A model generated the notes under the pieces. That model had not been told where the DNA came from and ran no database searches. It saw nothing but the letters and a program-made list of their open reading frames with translations. DNA of 35,479 nucleotides from a candidate division TA06 bacterium B3_TA06 (GTDB lineage: Bacteria; Hydrothermota; Tepidihabitantia; B3-TA06). The stretch lies in the NCBI GenBank assembly GCA_005223075.1, contig NJBO01000019.1:1-35479 (forward strand), given 5' to 3'. The position numbers and the translations under genes were made by a program. Shown piece by piece: positions 7,496 to 15,232 of this stretch (its first letter is position 1; every line of letters begins with the position of its first letter).

Positions 7496-8312
7496 CCTGC
7501 TCGTATCCCTTCTCTTTGCCCAGGCACCTATTGACTTCGCCGACTATCTTTACTCCACCGGCGATTGGAGCCGCGCCGCCCTTGAGTATGAGCGAATCGG
7601 CTTCCTTGAGCTAACCGACAGTTCATGGGCATCTTACGCCCTTCTGCGGGCGGGAGAGGCGCTCCTTAAGGCAGACGAACCGCAGCGCGCCGCAAGCCTC
7701 TACTCCTTTGGAATAGACAACCTTTCTGATGATCGAGAACGTTTCACCTACGGTCTCTTGCGTGCCGAGTTTGCGCAGGATCACTTCGATCGGGTAAACG
7801 AGCTGGCATCATCACTTGAGGGCACGGATTTTGCATACCACTCAACCCTATATCGATCCTTTGCTCTGGTGTTTTCAGGTGATACGGCCTCGGCCACTCG
7901 TTACCTCTCTGTGCTTGATGGCAACGGCCTGCGGGATTCAACCATCGCGCTTATCAACACCCCTTTTAAGCATCGTAGTCCGTTTTTATCCGCAGGACTC
8001 TCGACCATCCTGCCCGGCGCGGGTCAGGCATACTGCGGCCGTTTGGGCGACGCATGGCAGTCGTTCTCGGTTACCGCCCTTTTTGGAGGGGCCGCCGCTT
8101 ACTACTTCCTCCTCTCGCCGGACACATCGGCAGCCAACACCGTAAAGGGTGCGGTCACCGCATCGCTTGGCGGGCTCTTCTGGCTCGCAAACATCTACGG
8201 AGCGGCCAACGCAGCACTCGACTACAACGACGATGCTGGACGCAAGCGTCAAGAGCAATTGCGCAATCTTCTTAACCGCTTCGATCTGGAACCAGAGCTG
8301 AAGCGTCCGTGA
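7488..8312 (+). CDS. TPR-containing membrane protein with PGAGQ motif
   Basis: A 274-residue protein starting with GTG at 7488, preceded by GGAGGGGGAG and overlapping the yidD-like gene. A short export signal (MISLLVSLLFAQA) is followed by helical repeats of TPR type (YLYSTGDWSRAALEYERI, LLRAGEALLKADEPQRAASLY). The C-terminal part carries LSTILPGAGQAYCGRLGDA, then two hydrophobic segments (FGGAAAYYFLLS and GGLFWLANIYGAA). The P-G-x-G-Q-x-Y-x-G-R pattern is common in small membrane domains of envelope proteins. It is paralogous to the next gene. The role is unknown; tight coupling to yidD suggests envelope assembly. Confidence 0.75.
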   Translation: MISLLVSLLFAQAPIDFADYLYSTGDWSRAALEYERIGFLELTDSSWASYALLRAGEALLKADEPQRAASLYSFGIDNLSDDRERFTYGLLRAEFAQDHFDRVNELASSLEGTDFAYHSTLYRSFALVFSGDTASATRYLSVLDGNGLRDSTIALINTPFKHRSPFLSAGLSTILPGAGQAYCGRLGDAWQSFSVTALFGGAAAYYFLLSPDTSAANTVKGAVTASLGGLFWLANIYGAANAALDYNDDAGRKRQEQLRNLLNRFDLEPELKRP

Positions 8313-9175
8313 ACGCCCTCCTCGCCCTCCTCCCATTTTTTGCGACCACGCATGAGCCGGATCTTACGAATATAGAACGACTTGCCGACAGCCTCTACGC
8401 TTACGGCTCCTTCGACGCGGCAGCGCTGGAATATAAACGGTTATTATACTTTTCACCCCACGCCGTTGCTTCGCAACGCCGCGGGGACCCCGAATCTTTT
8501 GAGATCATAGACACTCACTTTGTGAATATAAAGCTGGCTCTTGCTTTATATCGAAATAATGAAAAGAACGAGGCCGACGCCATCCTCTACTCGCTCGAAG
8601 GCCCGATGGTGCGGATGGTTCGAGCGGTTCTCCTGATCGAGGAAGGCAACCCCTACCTTGCAGCAAGGGCGGTGGATTCGGCAACCTGTGCGGTATTCGG
8701 CGCATCAGCCTACCGTCTTCGCGGCTGGGCGTATCTTGAGGCAAAGGAGTTTACCAGATCGGCATCCGAGTTCCGCAAGGCGGGCGAGGATTCTCTTGCA
8801 ATGCTGGTGGAGGATCTGAAAAATCTCAGGCTCAAGAATCCCAGGACCGCCCGACTCCTATCCATACTTCCCGGTCTGGGCGAGGCCTACGCGGGAAGGC
8901 CCTTATTTGGTCTCTGGGCTCTTGCGGTCAACGCGGGGGATACGTACCTTATAATCAACGCCATCCTCAAGCAGCGCTATGTGGACGCCTTGCTGGTCTA
9001 CACATTTCTCTGGCAGCGCTTCTATGCAGGCTCGATGGCCAACGCCGACCGCTTCGCAAGGGATTGGAACGAAAGAACTTATAAGAAAACCCTCGACCCC
9101 ATCCGCGAGCGTTACGGTGAGCGCGAGGCGCTAAGACTCGATCTTGCGGCGCTTAAAAATCTGCAAACCCCTTAG
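8309..9175 (+). CDS. TPR-containing membrane protein carrying an in-frame palindromic element
   Basis: A 288-residue protein, GTG start at 8309 overlapping the previous stop as GTGA. It has TPR-like helices (SLYAYGSFDAAALEYKRL, YLEAKEFTRSASEFRKAGED) and then LSILPGLGEAYAGRPLFGL with a membrane segment, matching the preceding protein in plan. Codons 49-62 (SPHAVASQRRGDPE) are encoded by a 42-bp palindromic repeat inserted exactly in frame between the first TPR helix pair and the following text. Without these residues the protein would align better with its neighbour. Last gene of the yidD operon; function unknown. Confidence 0.75.
   Translation: MNALLALLPFFATTHEPDLTNIERLADSLYAYGSFDAAALEYKRLLYFSPHAVASQRRGDPESFEIIDTHFVNIKLALALYRNNEKNEADAILYSLEGPMVRMVRAVLLIEEGNPYLAARAVDSATCAVFGASAYRLRGWAYLEAKEFTRSASEFRKAGEDSLAMLVEDLKNLRLKNPRTARLLSILPGLGEAYAGRPLFGLWALAVNAGDTYLIINAILKQRYVDALLVYTFLWQRFYAGSMANADRFARDWNERTYKKTLDPIRERYGEREALRLDLAALKNLQTP
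8453..8494 (+). repeat. 42-bp palindromic element, in-frame copy A
   Basis: Begins TCACCCCACG, has the stem-loop CGTTGCTTCGCAACG at its centre and ends CGGGGACCCCGAA. It occupies 14 whole codons of gene 8309. Other copies: 11601-11642, 19095-19136, 22541-22582, and a longer one at 19921-19983. Confidence 0.85.
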
Positions 9176-9220
9176 AATTTAAATCCGCCCCGGTCAGATT
9201 TGAGTGCCGTTCGGCACAAA

Positions 9221-9320
9221 AAAAGCTGGTCAAAAGCTACCCAAAAGCTGGACAAAAGATGGTCAAAAGATGGACAAAAGTGGGTCATTTGAGGGTGATT
9301 TCTGGTGATTTTGGGTGAAT
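9221..9320 (+). repeat. 11-bp tandem repeat with phased A-tracts
   Basis: Six units of 11 bp beginning AAAAG (AAAAGCTGGTC, AAAAGCTACCC, AAAAGCTGGAC, AAAAGATGGTC, AAAAGATGGAC, AAAAGTGGGTC), then three or four degenerate units of 10-11 bp beginning ATTT and ending GGTG. A-tracts repeated about once per helical turn should bend the DNA. Confidence 0.8.
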
Positions 9321-9389
9321 TTTGCACTTTGAACCGAAGGATTGCGTTTGCTGAATAATTTGAATTAATTTGATAGCTACCACTTTCCC

Positions 9390-9925
9390 CGCCCCCTTAC
9401 CCCCTCCACCGAGGAGGGGGAACATTGCATTTGCAAAGCCCTTGGGTTATCCCCCTCCCTTTTGTTCCCTGCCCGACACTAGACGGTAGTGCAGGCGGGG
9501 GCACTTGTCTCGCCGTCCGAGACGCTGTCCCGCAAGGGGAGGGATATTGGTTGATGCAGGCGCTTGTTGCACTCCAAACCGTACCCCTCCCTTGACGGGA
9601 GGGGATTAAAGGGGAGGGTGAACACCCCCACCCTACCCTCCCCCGTCGAGGGGGAGGTGATCAAAGGAATCCCCCTTTGTTCCCCCTTTATAAGGGGAGT
9701 GGCCCCAGATCGGGGGGATTACCGCTTTCCCCTCCCTCCGGCACTTCGTGCCGACCCCCTCCACCAGGGAGGGGGAATTATGGTTGGTGTGCCCCCTGCA
9801 TCCACCTCTTCCTTGACGGCGTAGGCACTACCGTCTAGTGGGGAGGATTGAGGTGGGGGTGATTTTATATGCTTTACACCCTCCCCCTACCAGCTTGGGG
9901 CTGTCCCGTCAAGGGAGGGGTATTC
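9390..9925. repeat. Gene-free island of C/G-rich stem-loops
   Basis: No credible gene. At least five hairpins of the plan CCCCTCCC-loop-GGGAGGGG occur: 9400-9420, 9584-9604, 9637-9657, about 9685-9699, and 9730-9775, which has an inner CGGCAC-ttc-GTGCCG. A 16-bp sequence CACTAGACGGTAGTGC at 9477-9492 returns inverted at 9825-9840, bracketing about 330 bp like short terminal inverted repeats. Frames here are only by-products of the repeats. Confidence 0.7.
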
Positions 9926-9970
9926 TTTCCCAGAGATGTACTTCACCTAATATCAAGCGGAAGCTTTACC

Positions 9971-10131
9971 GTCGTTGCGAGCGACCGGAGCGAGCGAAGC
10001 TCCGAAGGGCGAACGAAGGGAGCAATCTCAAAGCACAGTCCTGAAATTGCCATCCGCTTTCCTCACAGATACATCTTACTGCCATGAGATTGCTTCGTCG
10101 TAACGCTTCTAGCGTTACTCCTCGCAACGAC
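9971..10131. repeat. 161-bp MITE-like inverted-repeat element
   Basis: The ends are GTCGTTGCGAG (9971-9981) and its inverse CTCGCAACGAC (10121-10131). A second inverted pair lies inside: AGCAATCTCA (10021-10030) and TGAGATTGCT (10085-10094). A perfect TAACGCT-tct-AGCGTTA hairpin sits at 10101-10117. There is no coding capacity. It resembles non-autonomous palindromic elements. Confidence 0.65.
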
Positions 10132-10141
10132 AGTTAAAGGA

Positions 10142-11470
10142 CTATTGCCCTTCCTGCCTCTGCTCGGCCAGATTGCGTTTGGCACGTGCAATGTTTTGGT
10201 CGGCCTTTTCGATTTCAAGCTTTGCCCCAATCTTTACAAAAATCTCACGCGCACGCTGAAGATAGTCAAGAGCTTGTTTGTGGTCTCCCAAGTCGCCGTA
10301 GACGTTCCCGATGTTGCCGAGGTCTGCGGCCTGACCTTCGAGTCTGCCTATCTTCTCGTCTATCTCGAGCGCCTTCTCGTGATACTCAAGCGCCTTGCGA
10401 GGCTCGCCTAAGGTGCGGTAGACAATCCCGATGTTGCCGAGTTGATTGGCTTGCACTTCAGGGTTTCCTATCCTCTTTGCTATCTCTAACGACTTCTGAT
10501 AATACCCAAGCGCCTTGCGCGGCTCGCCAAGGGTTTGGTAGACAAGCCCGATGTTGCCGAGGATACTGGCCTGAGTTTTTAAATTGTCTACCTGTTCCGC
10601 TATCTTCAGCGCCTTCTCGTGATACCCAAGCGCCTTGTGCGGCTCGTCTAAATCATCGTAAACATTCCCGATGTTCCCGAGGTCTTGAGCCTGACCTTCA
10701 AGTCTGCCAATCTTCTCATCTATCTTTAGCGCCCGCTCATGATACTCAAGCGCCTTCTGAGGCTCGCCCAAGGTTTGGTAGACGATCCCGATGTTGCCGA
10801 GGTCTTTAGCTTTCCCTTCGAGATCGCCGATCTTTTCGTGTACCTTCAAAATCTGCTCGTAATACTCAAGCGCCTTCTTTGGTTCGCCTAAGGTGCGGTA
10901 GACAAGCCCGATGTTGCCGAGGTCTTGAGCCTGGCCTTCGAGGCTGCCTATCCTCTCGTCTATCTCGAGAGCCTTCTGGTGATACTCAAGCGCCTTGTGC
11001 GGCTCGCCAAGGGTTTGGTAGACAAGGCCGATGTTGCCGAGGGCGGCGGCAAGGGGTTCGTCAAGTTTGGCTTGCTTTGCGATTTCAATCATCTCAAGGA
11101 AGGTCTTTTCCGCATCGCGTGTTGCCCCCATAGTTTTTTGGCTTAAACCAATCAAGTTGAGTATGGCGCAGCGCTCGCTGGCGTCGGTAGCTTGGCCGAG
11201 CAGGAGTTTGAATTTCATTATGGCGGTTTCGTGCTTATATTTTTTTCGCGCCTTGAGTGCTTCATTAAGAAGAATATTCTTTTCTCTTGGAAGCAGTTTA
11301 GTAAGTCCGTTGAGATAAGGTGATGGTTCACCCGGCGCTTTTTTCGTTAATAGCCGCCTGTTCCGTATCCACTTGCGGAGAGCGAATACTTTATCTAAGA
11401 TAAACCATGTAGCCGTTATCAAAGTCAGTGCGGACGCAACAATAGCTACAGTGGTCCAGAAAGGACTCAC
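10142..11470 (-). CDS. Membrane-anchored TPR-array protein
   Basis: About 442 residues. One membrane helix near the N-terminus (VAIVASALTLITATWFIL) is followed by basic residues, which suggests a cytoplasmic repeat domain. From about residue 140 there are seven near-identical 40-residue TPR units (pattern LGNIGLVYQTLGEP.KALEYH.KALEIDEKIG.LEGQAQD), preceded by one diverged unit, of the kinesin-light-chain/TPR_12 type. The units are also close at DNA level (120-bp period). Such arrays bind protein partners. The start is uncertain: GTG at 11468-11470 with GGGAG upstream is preferred; the frame extends to a TTG at 11480-11482. No partner gene is adjacent. Confidence 0.85.
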   Translation of the reverse strand: MSPFWTTVAIVASALTLITATWFILDKVFALRKWIRNRRLLTKKAPGEPSPYLNGLTKLLPREKNILLNEALKARKKYKHETAIMKFKLLLGQATDASERCAILNLIGLSQKTMGATRDAEKTFLEMIEIAKQAKLDEPLAAALGNIGLVYQTLGEPHKALEYHQKALEIDERIGSLEGQAQDLGNIGLVYRTLGEPKKALEYYEQILKVHEKIGDLEGKAKDLGNIGIVYQTLGEPQKALEYHERALKIDEKIGRLEGQAQDLGNIGNVYDDLDEPHKALGYHEKALKIAEQVDNLKTQASILGNIGLVYQTLGEPRKALGYYQKSLEIAKRIGNPEVQANQLGNIGIVYRTLGEPRKALEYHEKALEIDEKIGRLEGQAADLGNIGNVYGDLGDHKQALDYLQRAREIFVKIGAKLEIEKADQNIARAKRNLAEQRQEGQ

Positions 11471-11494
11471 AACCACTCCCAAAACATGGTTTAA

Positions 11495-11522
11495 ATCATA
11501 CCTTTTAACGGTAGCTTGTCAA
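11495..11522 (-). promoter_or_regulatory. Promoter of the TPR gene
   Basis: On the minus strand, TTGACA (11517-11522), 16-bp spacer, TATGAT (11495-11500). An ATG 7 nt downstream (11485-11487) opens a 6-codon frame whose TGA overlaps the GTG proposed for the TPR gene. Confidence 0.7.
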
Positions 11523-11537
11523 GGATACAAGCCCATT

Positions 11538-11558
11538 GAGCGGGCTAAGAGCCCGCTC
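11538..11558. repeat. Perfect 9-bp stem-loop
   Basis: GAGCGGGCT-aag-AGCCCGCTC, between the TPR gene promoter and the 42-bp element. No T-run. Confidence 0.55.
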
Positions 11559-11600
11559 TACACTTGCCCAGAAAAACTCGATAGTTTTGTTGGAGTGCTC

Positions 11601-11642
11601 TTCGGGGTCCCCGCGAAATTGTGAAGCAATTTCGTGGGGTGA
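11601..11642 (-). repeat. 42-bp palindromic element, copy B
   Basis: Reverse orientation. On the minus strand it reads TCACCCCACGAAATTG, loop, CAATTTCGCGGGGACCCCGAA. Intergenic, ending 6 bp before the rnfC -35 box. Confidence 0.85.
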
Positions 11643-11648
11643 GCAAAG

Positions 11649-11676
11649 TTGACAAAATATCCCGTAGGGCTATAAT
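11649..11676 (+). promoter_or_regulatory. Promoter of rnfCDG
   Basis: TTGACA (11649-11654), 16-bp spacer, TATAAT (11671-11676). A leader of about 40 nt follows, with AAGGAGC before the ATG at 11724. Confidence 0.85.
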
Positions 11677-11723
11677 CACCGGACTTTTATCGCGTCGCGC
11701 AAGCTAGCAAGGAGCAGCCGATC

Positions 11724-13070
11724 ATGATTACCTTTCGCGGTGGAATCCACCCGCCTGAGTTCAAAGAGTTAGCCGAAGAAAAACCAATCGAGACCATGCC
11801 GCCGCCCAAGCAGGTGGTTATACCACTCTCCCAGCACACCGGAGCGCCTGCAAAGCCTGTGGTGGCTGTAGGGGACGAGGTCAAAGCAGGCACCCTTATC
11901 GCCGAACCGGTGGGGATGATCTCTGCTGCAGTTCACTCATCTATAGCCGGAAAGGTGAAGGGTATCGAGCACTGGGTGCATCCGGTGTTGCCTGTGCCGA
12001 CAAAGGCTGTAATCATCGAGGCGGGCGAGACCGATGAGCTTGACCCTGCAATCAAACCTAGAACCCAGGCCCAGATCGAGAAGCTTTCGCCTGAGGAGAT
12101 ACGCGAGATAGTCCGCGATGCAGGCATTGTGGGACTTGGAGGTGCGGCATTCCCCACGTCGGTCAAGATCACCCCGCCCGAGGACGCAGCAATCGACACC
12201 CTCATCATCAACGGTGCGGAGTGCGAGCCGTTTCTGACAGCCGACGACCGGCTGATGCGTGAGAAGCCGGAGGGGATCATCAATGGAGCAAGGATTCTTG
12301 CCAAGGTGCTTGGACTTGAGGGAGCCTGTATCGCCATCGAGCACAACAAGCCGGAGGCTATCCGCATCGTGTCCGAGGCCGCGTCAAAGGTCTGGCCTGC
12401 GGCAGAGGTCTTAACTGTAAGAACCAAGTACCCGCAGGGCGCGGAGAAGCAGCTTATATCCGCGATCCTGGGGCGCGAGGTTCCAGCCGGCGGGCTGCCC
12501 TTCATGGTCGGCGTGGTTGTCCAGAACGCGGGCACGGCCTTTGCGGTTTATGAGGCGGTGGCAAAGCGCAAGCCTCTGTATGAGCGCGTGGTTACGGTCA
12601 CCGGACCGGGGATCGCTGAACCTAAGAATCTCCTTGTTCGCATCGGCACACTCGCGGCGGACGTGATCTCTCACTGCGGCGGGCTGCGGCCTGATGCAAC
12701 AAAGTTCATCTCAGGCGGGCCGATGATGGGCATCGCTCAGTCCAGCCTCGAGGTTCCCATTATTAAGGGAACATCAGGCATGCTCTTTTTGGATGGCTCC
12801 AGGAGTCTTTTTAAGGTCTCCGAAGAGGTCAACTGCCTGCGCTGCGGCCACTGCGTGGGCATCTGCCCGATGAAGCTTGTGCCTGCCGAGATTGCCCGGA
12901 TGGCAGAGTACGAAAAGCTGGAAGAGGCCGAGCGCTGGGGGATAGCGGACTGCATGGAGTGCGGTTCATGTGCATTCGTTTGCCCGTCCGGACGCCGACT
13001 GGTGCAGTGGATCAAGTACGGCAAGACACTTATCTTCGCCGAACGCAGCCGCAAAAAGGAGCGCAAATGA
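11724..13070 (+). CDS. rnfC: Rnf electron transport complex subunit C
   Basis: A 448-residue protein. RnfC takes part in electron transfer between reduced ferredoxin and NAD in the ion-pumping Rnf complex at the inner membrane. Visible features are the N-terminal FRGGIHPPE segment, the NADH/FMN-binding region with GLGGAAFPTSVK and INGAECEPFLTADDRL, the KYPQGAEKQL and GGLPFMVGVVVQN segments of the Rossmann/SLBB part, and two 4Fe-4S motifs: Cys371/374/377/381 (CLRCGHCVGICP) and Cys410/413/416/420 (CMECGSCAFVCP). The two clusters separate it from NqrA. First gene of a three-gene operon with its own strong promoter; 72 bp separate it from rnfD. Confidence 0.96.
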   Translation: MITFRGGIHPPEFKELAEEKPIETMPPPKQVVIPLSQHTGAPAKPVVAVGDEVKAGTLIAEPVGMISAAVHSSIAGKVKGIEHWVHPVLPVPTKAVIIEAGETDELDPAIKPRTQAQIEKLSPEEIREIVRDAGIVGLGGAAFPTSVKITPPEDAAIDTLIINGAECEPFLTADDRLMREKPEGIINGARILAKVLGLEGACIAIEHNKPEAIRIVSEAASKVWPAAEVLTVRTKYPQGAEKQLISAILGREVPAGGLPFMVGVVVQNAGTAFAVYEAVAKRKPLYERVVTVTGPGIAEPKNLLVRIGTLAADVISHCGGLRPDATKFISGGPMMGIAQSSLEVPIIKGTSGMLFLDGSRSLFKVSEEVNCLRCGHCVGICPMKLVPAEIARMAEYEKLEEAERWGIADCMECGSCAFVCPSGRRLVQWIKYGKTLIFAERSRKKERK

Positions 13071-13142
13071 CCCGCCCCGTAACACACCAGCCTCCTTCCC
13101 TACCCCCTATCGAGATTCTTGCGGGATCCGAAAGGAGACTAG

Positions 13143-14195
13143 ATGAATTCTGAGGTCAAGGATACTCGAAAGTTTCTGGTCACCCCTTCCCCGCATCTCA
13201 AGGCGCCGTTCAACGTAAAGATGGTCATGTACATCGTGGTTATTGCCCTGCTGCCGGCTCTTGGCGGCGCTATCCACTTCTTCGGATTCTACTCCCTCTG
13301 GCTGGTTTTGGTCTCTGTCGCCACCGCGGTGCTTGCCGAGTTCCTTGCAAACCTTGCATTCAAGCGGCCGCTTGAAACGTGTCTTGACGGCTCGGCAATA
13401 ATTACCGGGATGCTTTTGGCCTATAACCTGCCGCCTACCGCGCCCTTGTGGATGCCTGTGGTGGGCTCGGCGTTCGCGATCATTATCGTGAAAGCCTTGT
13501 TCGGCGGCCTGGGTCACAACTTCCTTAACCCTGCCCTTGCCGGCCGCGCGTTCCTCATGGCGTCCTGGCCTGGCAAGATGACCTCGGGCTGGATATTGAG
13601 GGAGGGATTAGGGACTACCTCCGGCATCCAGGTAGACGTCTTCTCAGGGGCCACTCCGCTGGGAGTTGTCCAGAAGCTCAAAGACATCAGCGATTCCGCC
13701 CTCGCCGAAACCACCAAGTCGGCACTCAACGACCCCTCGATGCTCAAGAGCCTTTTCTTCGGAAACGTGGGCGGGGTGCTTGGCGAGACCTCGGTGCTCT
13801 TACTCCTTATCCCGGCGATAATACTGATTGCTATCCGGGTAATAGACTGGCGCATCCCGCTTGCCTACCTCGGCACCGTGGCTTTGGGGACGCTCATCGC
13901 ATGGCTGTTTAAGGCGACTCCGGTCACACCTATCTTTCATCTTTTATCCGGCGGGCTCATGCTTGGCGCCCTGTTCATGGCAACGGATTACGCCACCACA
14001 CCTGTGACTCCTTTGGGGCTTTGGATATTCGGCATAGGGTGCGGGGTATTGACAGTGCTCATCCGATTGTGGGGAGGCTATCCTGAGGGGGTAAGCTACT
14101 CGATCCTTTTAATGAACGTTGTAACACCCTTTATCGACCGCTACACCAGGCCGCGCATCCTTGGTGAGAGTGCGGCAAAGAAGGAGCGAAAATGA
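13143..14195 (+). CDS. rnfD: Rnf electron transport complex subunit D
   Basis: A 350-residue multi-spanning membrane protein. It starts with the typical LVTPSPHLKAP and has hydrophobic helices throughout (MYIVVIALLPALGG, LWLVLVSVATAVLAEF, VLLLLIPAIILIAI). RnfD carries covalently bound FMN on a Thr in an SGAT motif, here FSGATPLG with Thr171. GGLGHNFLNPALAGRAF is also characteristic. ATG at 13143 follows AAAGGAG. Its stop overlaps the start of rnfG (ATGA). The predicted role is electron transfer across the membrane within the Rnf complex. Confidence 0.95.
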   Translation: MNSEVKDTRKFLVTPSPHLKAPFNVKMVMYIVVIALLPALGGAIHFFGFYSLWLVLVSVATAVLAEFLANLAFKRPLETCLDGSAIITGMLLAYNLPPTAPLWMPVVGSAFAIIIVKALFGGLGHNFLNPALAGRAFLMASWPGKMTSGWILREGLGTTSGIQVDVFSGATPLGVVQKLKDISDSALAETTKSALNDPSMLKSLFFGNVGGVLGETSVLLLLIPAIILIAIRVIDWRIPLAYLGTVALGTLIAWLFKATPVTPIFHLLSGGLMLGALFMATDYATTPVTPLGLWIFGIGCGVLTVLIRLWGGYPEGVSYSILLMNVVTPFIDRYTRPRILGESAAKKERK

Positions 14196-15097
14196 GGCTT
14201 GAGGTCAAGATGGTTCTTGTACTTATGGGGGTGGCGCTTGGCTCCGCCGGTCTGTTGGGATTGGTGTTCGGTGTTACCGCGCCGGTGATCGTAGCCCAGA
14301 AGGAAGCCGCCCGCCAGGATGCTCTGGCCATGCTTTTACCAGAGGCTGAACGTTTCGAGCCTGACACCTTGATATCCGACGGCGACACCAGCATCATCTA
14401 TCACGCCTACGATGAGAAGGAGACAAAGGTGGGCATCGTCTTTACCGTTGCGCCTAAGGGCTACGCCGGGCCGATAGAGACCATGGTCGGTCTGCATGTG
14501 GACTCAACTGTATCCGCCATCCGCATCGCCTCTGCGGCTGAAGGTCTCAAGGAAACACCTGGCCTTGGCGCTCGCGTGCTGGAGGATACGTTCCGCAACC
14601 AGTTCAAGGGCCTTAAACATGACGATCTCTATCTTGCCAAGGAGGGCGGCAAGATAGATGCGATAACAGCGGCAACCGTTTCCTCCAACGCGATTACCTC
14701 AGGGGTTCGCCAAGGCGTGGAGCGCTACATCTGCTACCTCGTGGAAGGAGCGGTGGGGGAAGCAGAGCCCTCGCCTTCGGTCACCGATTCCCTGCCTGGC
14801 AAAACCTCCAAAAAATCTGAACTTACCGAACGAATCTTGACTGCATCCGGCTACGTGGGAGAGTTCAAGGTAATCGTAAGGCTTGATGAGAAGGGCAAGA
14901 TCGCCGAGATCGAGATACCCAAGGAGGATTTTGAGGAAACCTTCGGGATCGGCTCGCTCTGCCGCGAGAAAGAGTTCCTTGAGCGGTTTGTAGGCCTTGC
15001 AAGCGCTGCGGAGGTCAAAGCAGTAGACGCCGTCTCCGGCGCAACCGTTACCTCCGAGGCTGTCAAAGACGCAGTGGCAAAGGTCTTCGCTCCTTAA
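14192..15097 (+). CDS. rnfG: Rnf complex subunit G with a second FMN-binding domain
   Basis: A 301-residue protein, about half as long again as a typical RnfG. Residues 1-30 form the membrane anchor (MVLVLMGVALGSAGLLGLV). The first FMN-binding domain (about 60-190) ends with TAATVSS at 159-165, where the usual SGAT/TGAT has Ala for Gly. A linker (about 195-215, Pro/Ser/Lys-rich) leads to a second FMN-binding-like domain with the canonical SGATVT at 282-287, Thr285 or Thr287 being the likely flavin site. It is either a duplication or a fusion with a small FMN-binding domain protein. Last gene of the operon; rnfE, rnfA and rnfB do not follow. Confidence 0.9.
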   Translation: MRLEVKMVLVLMGVALGSAGLLGLVFGVTAPVIVAQKEAARQDALAMLLPEAERFEPDTLISDGDTSIIYHAYDEKETKVGIVFTVAPKGYAGPIETMVGLHVDSTVSAIRIASAAEGLKETPGLGARVLEDTFRNQFKGLKHDDLYLAKEGGKIDAITAATVSSNAITSGVRQGVERYICYLVEGAVGEAEPSPSVTDSLPGKTSKKSELTERILTASGYVGEFKVIVRLDEKGKIAEIEIPKEDFEETFGIGSLCREKEFLERFVGLASAAEVKAVDAVSGATVTSEAVKDAVAKVFAP

Positions 15098-15232
15098 TCT
15101 GGATCAAACACAACCTGTCTCAGAGATCAGCCTGAACTTCATTGTAAGTGGTTGCGATCTTAAAGCAAGAGAAAATTCGCCACCACCAGCCCGCAGGCTG
15201 CAAGAACCCCTAATATCGCAAGTCAGTGACGA

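Noticed and set aside
9564-10087. Short + strand frames of 68-86 codons
   Set aside because: They run through hairpin repeats and have Pro/Arg-rich repeat translations without ribosome sites.
9390-10131. CRISPR array in the repeat island
   Set aside because: Hairpins vary in length and spacing, there are no constant repeats with unique spacers of equal size, and no cas genes.
9971-10131. Insertion sequence
   Set aside because: There is no transposase frame; the element is too short and only palindromic.
10186-11133. Repetitive + strand frames rich in Cys and Arg opposite the TPR gene
   Set aside because: They are the antisense of the 120-bp TPR repeats and inherit their periodicity; no independent signals.
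11724-13070. NqrA of the Na+-NQR complex
   Set aside because: Two CxxCxxC-type 4Fe-4S motifs are present, which NqrA lacks.
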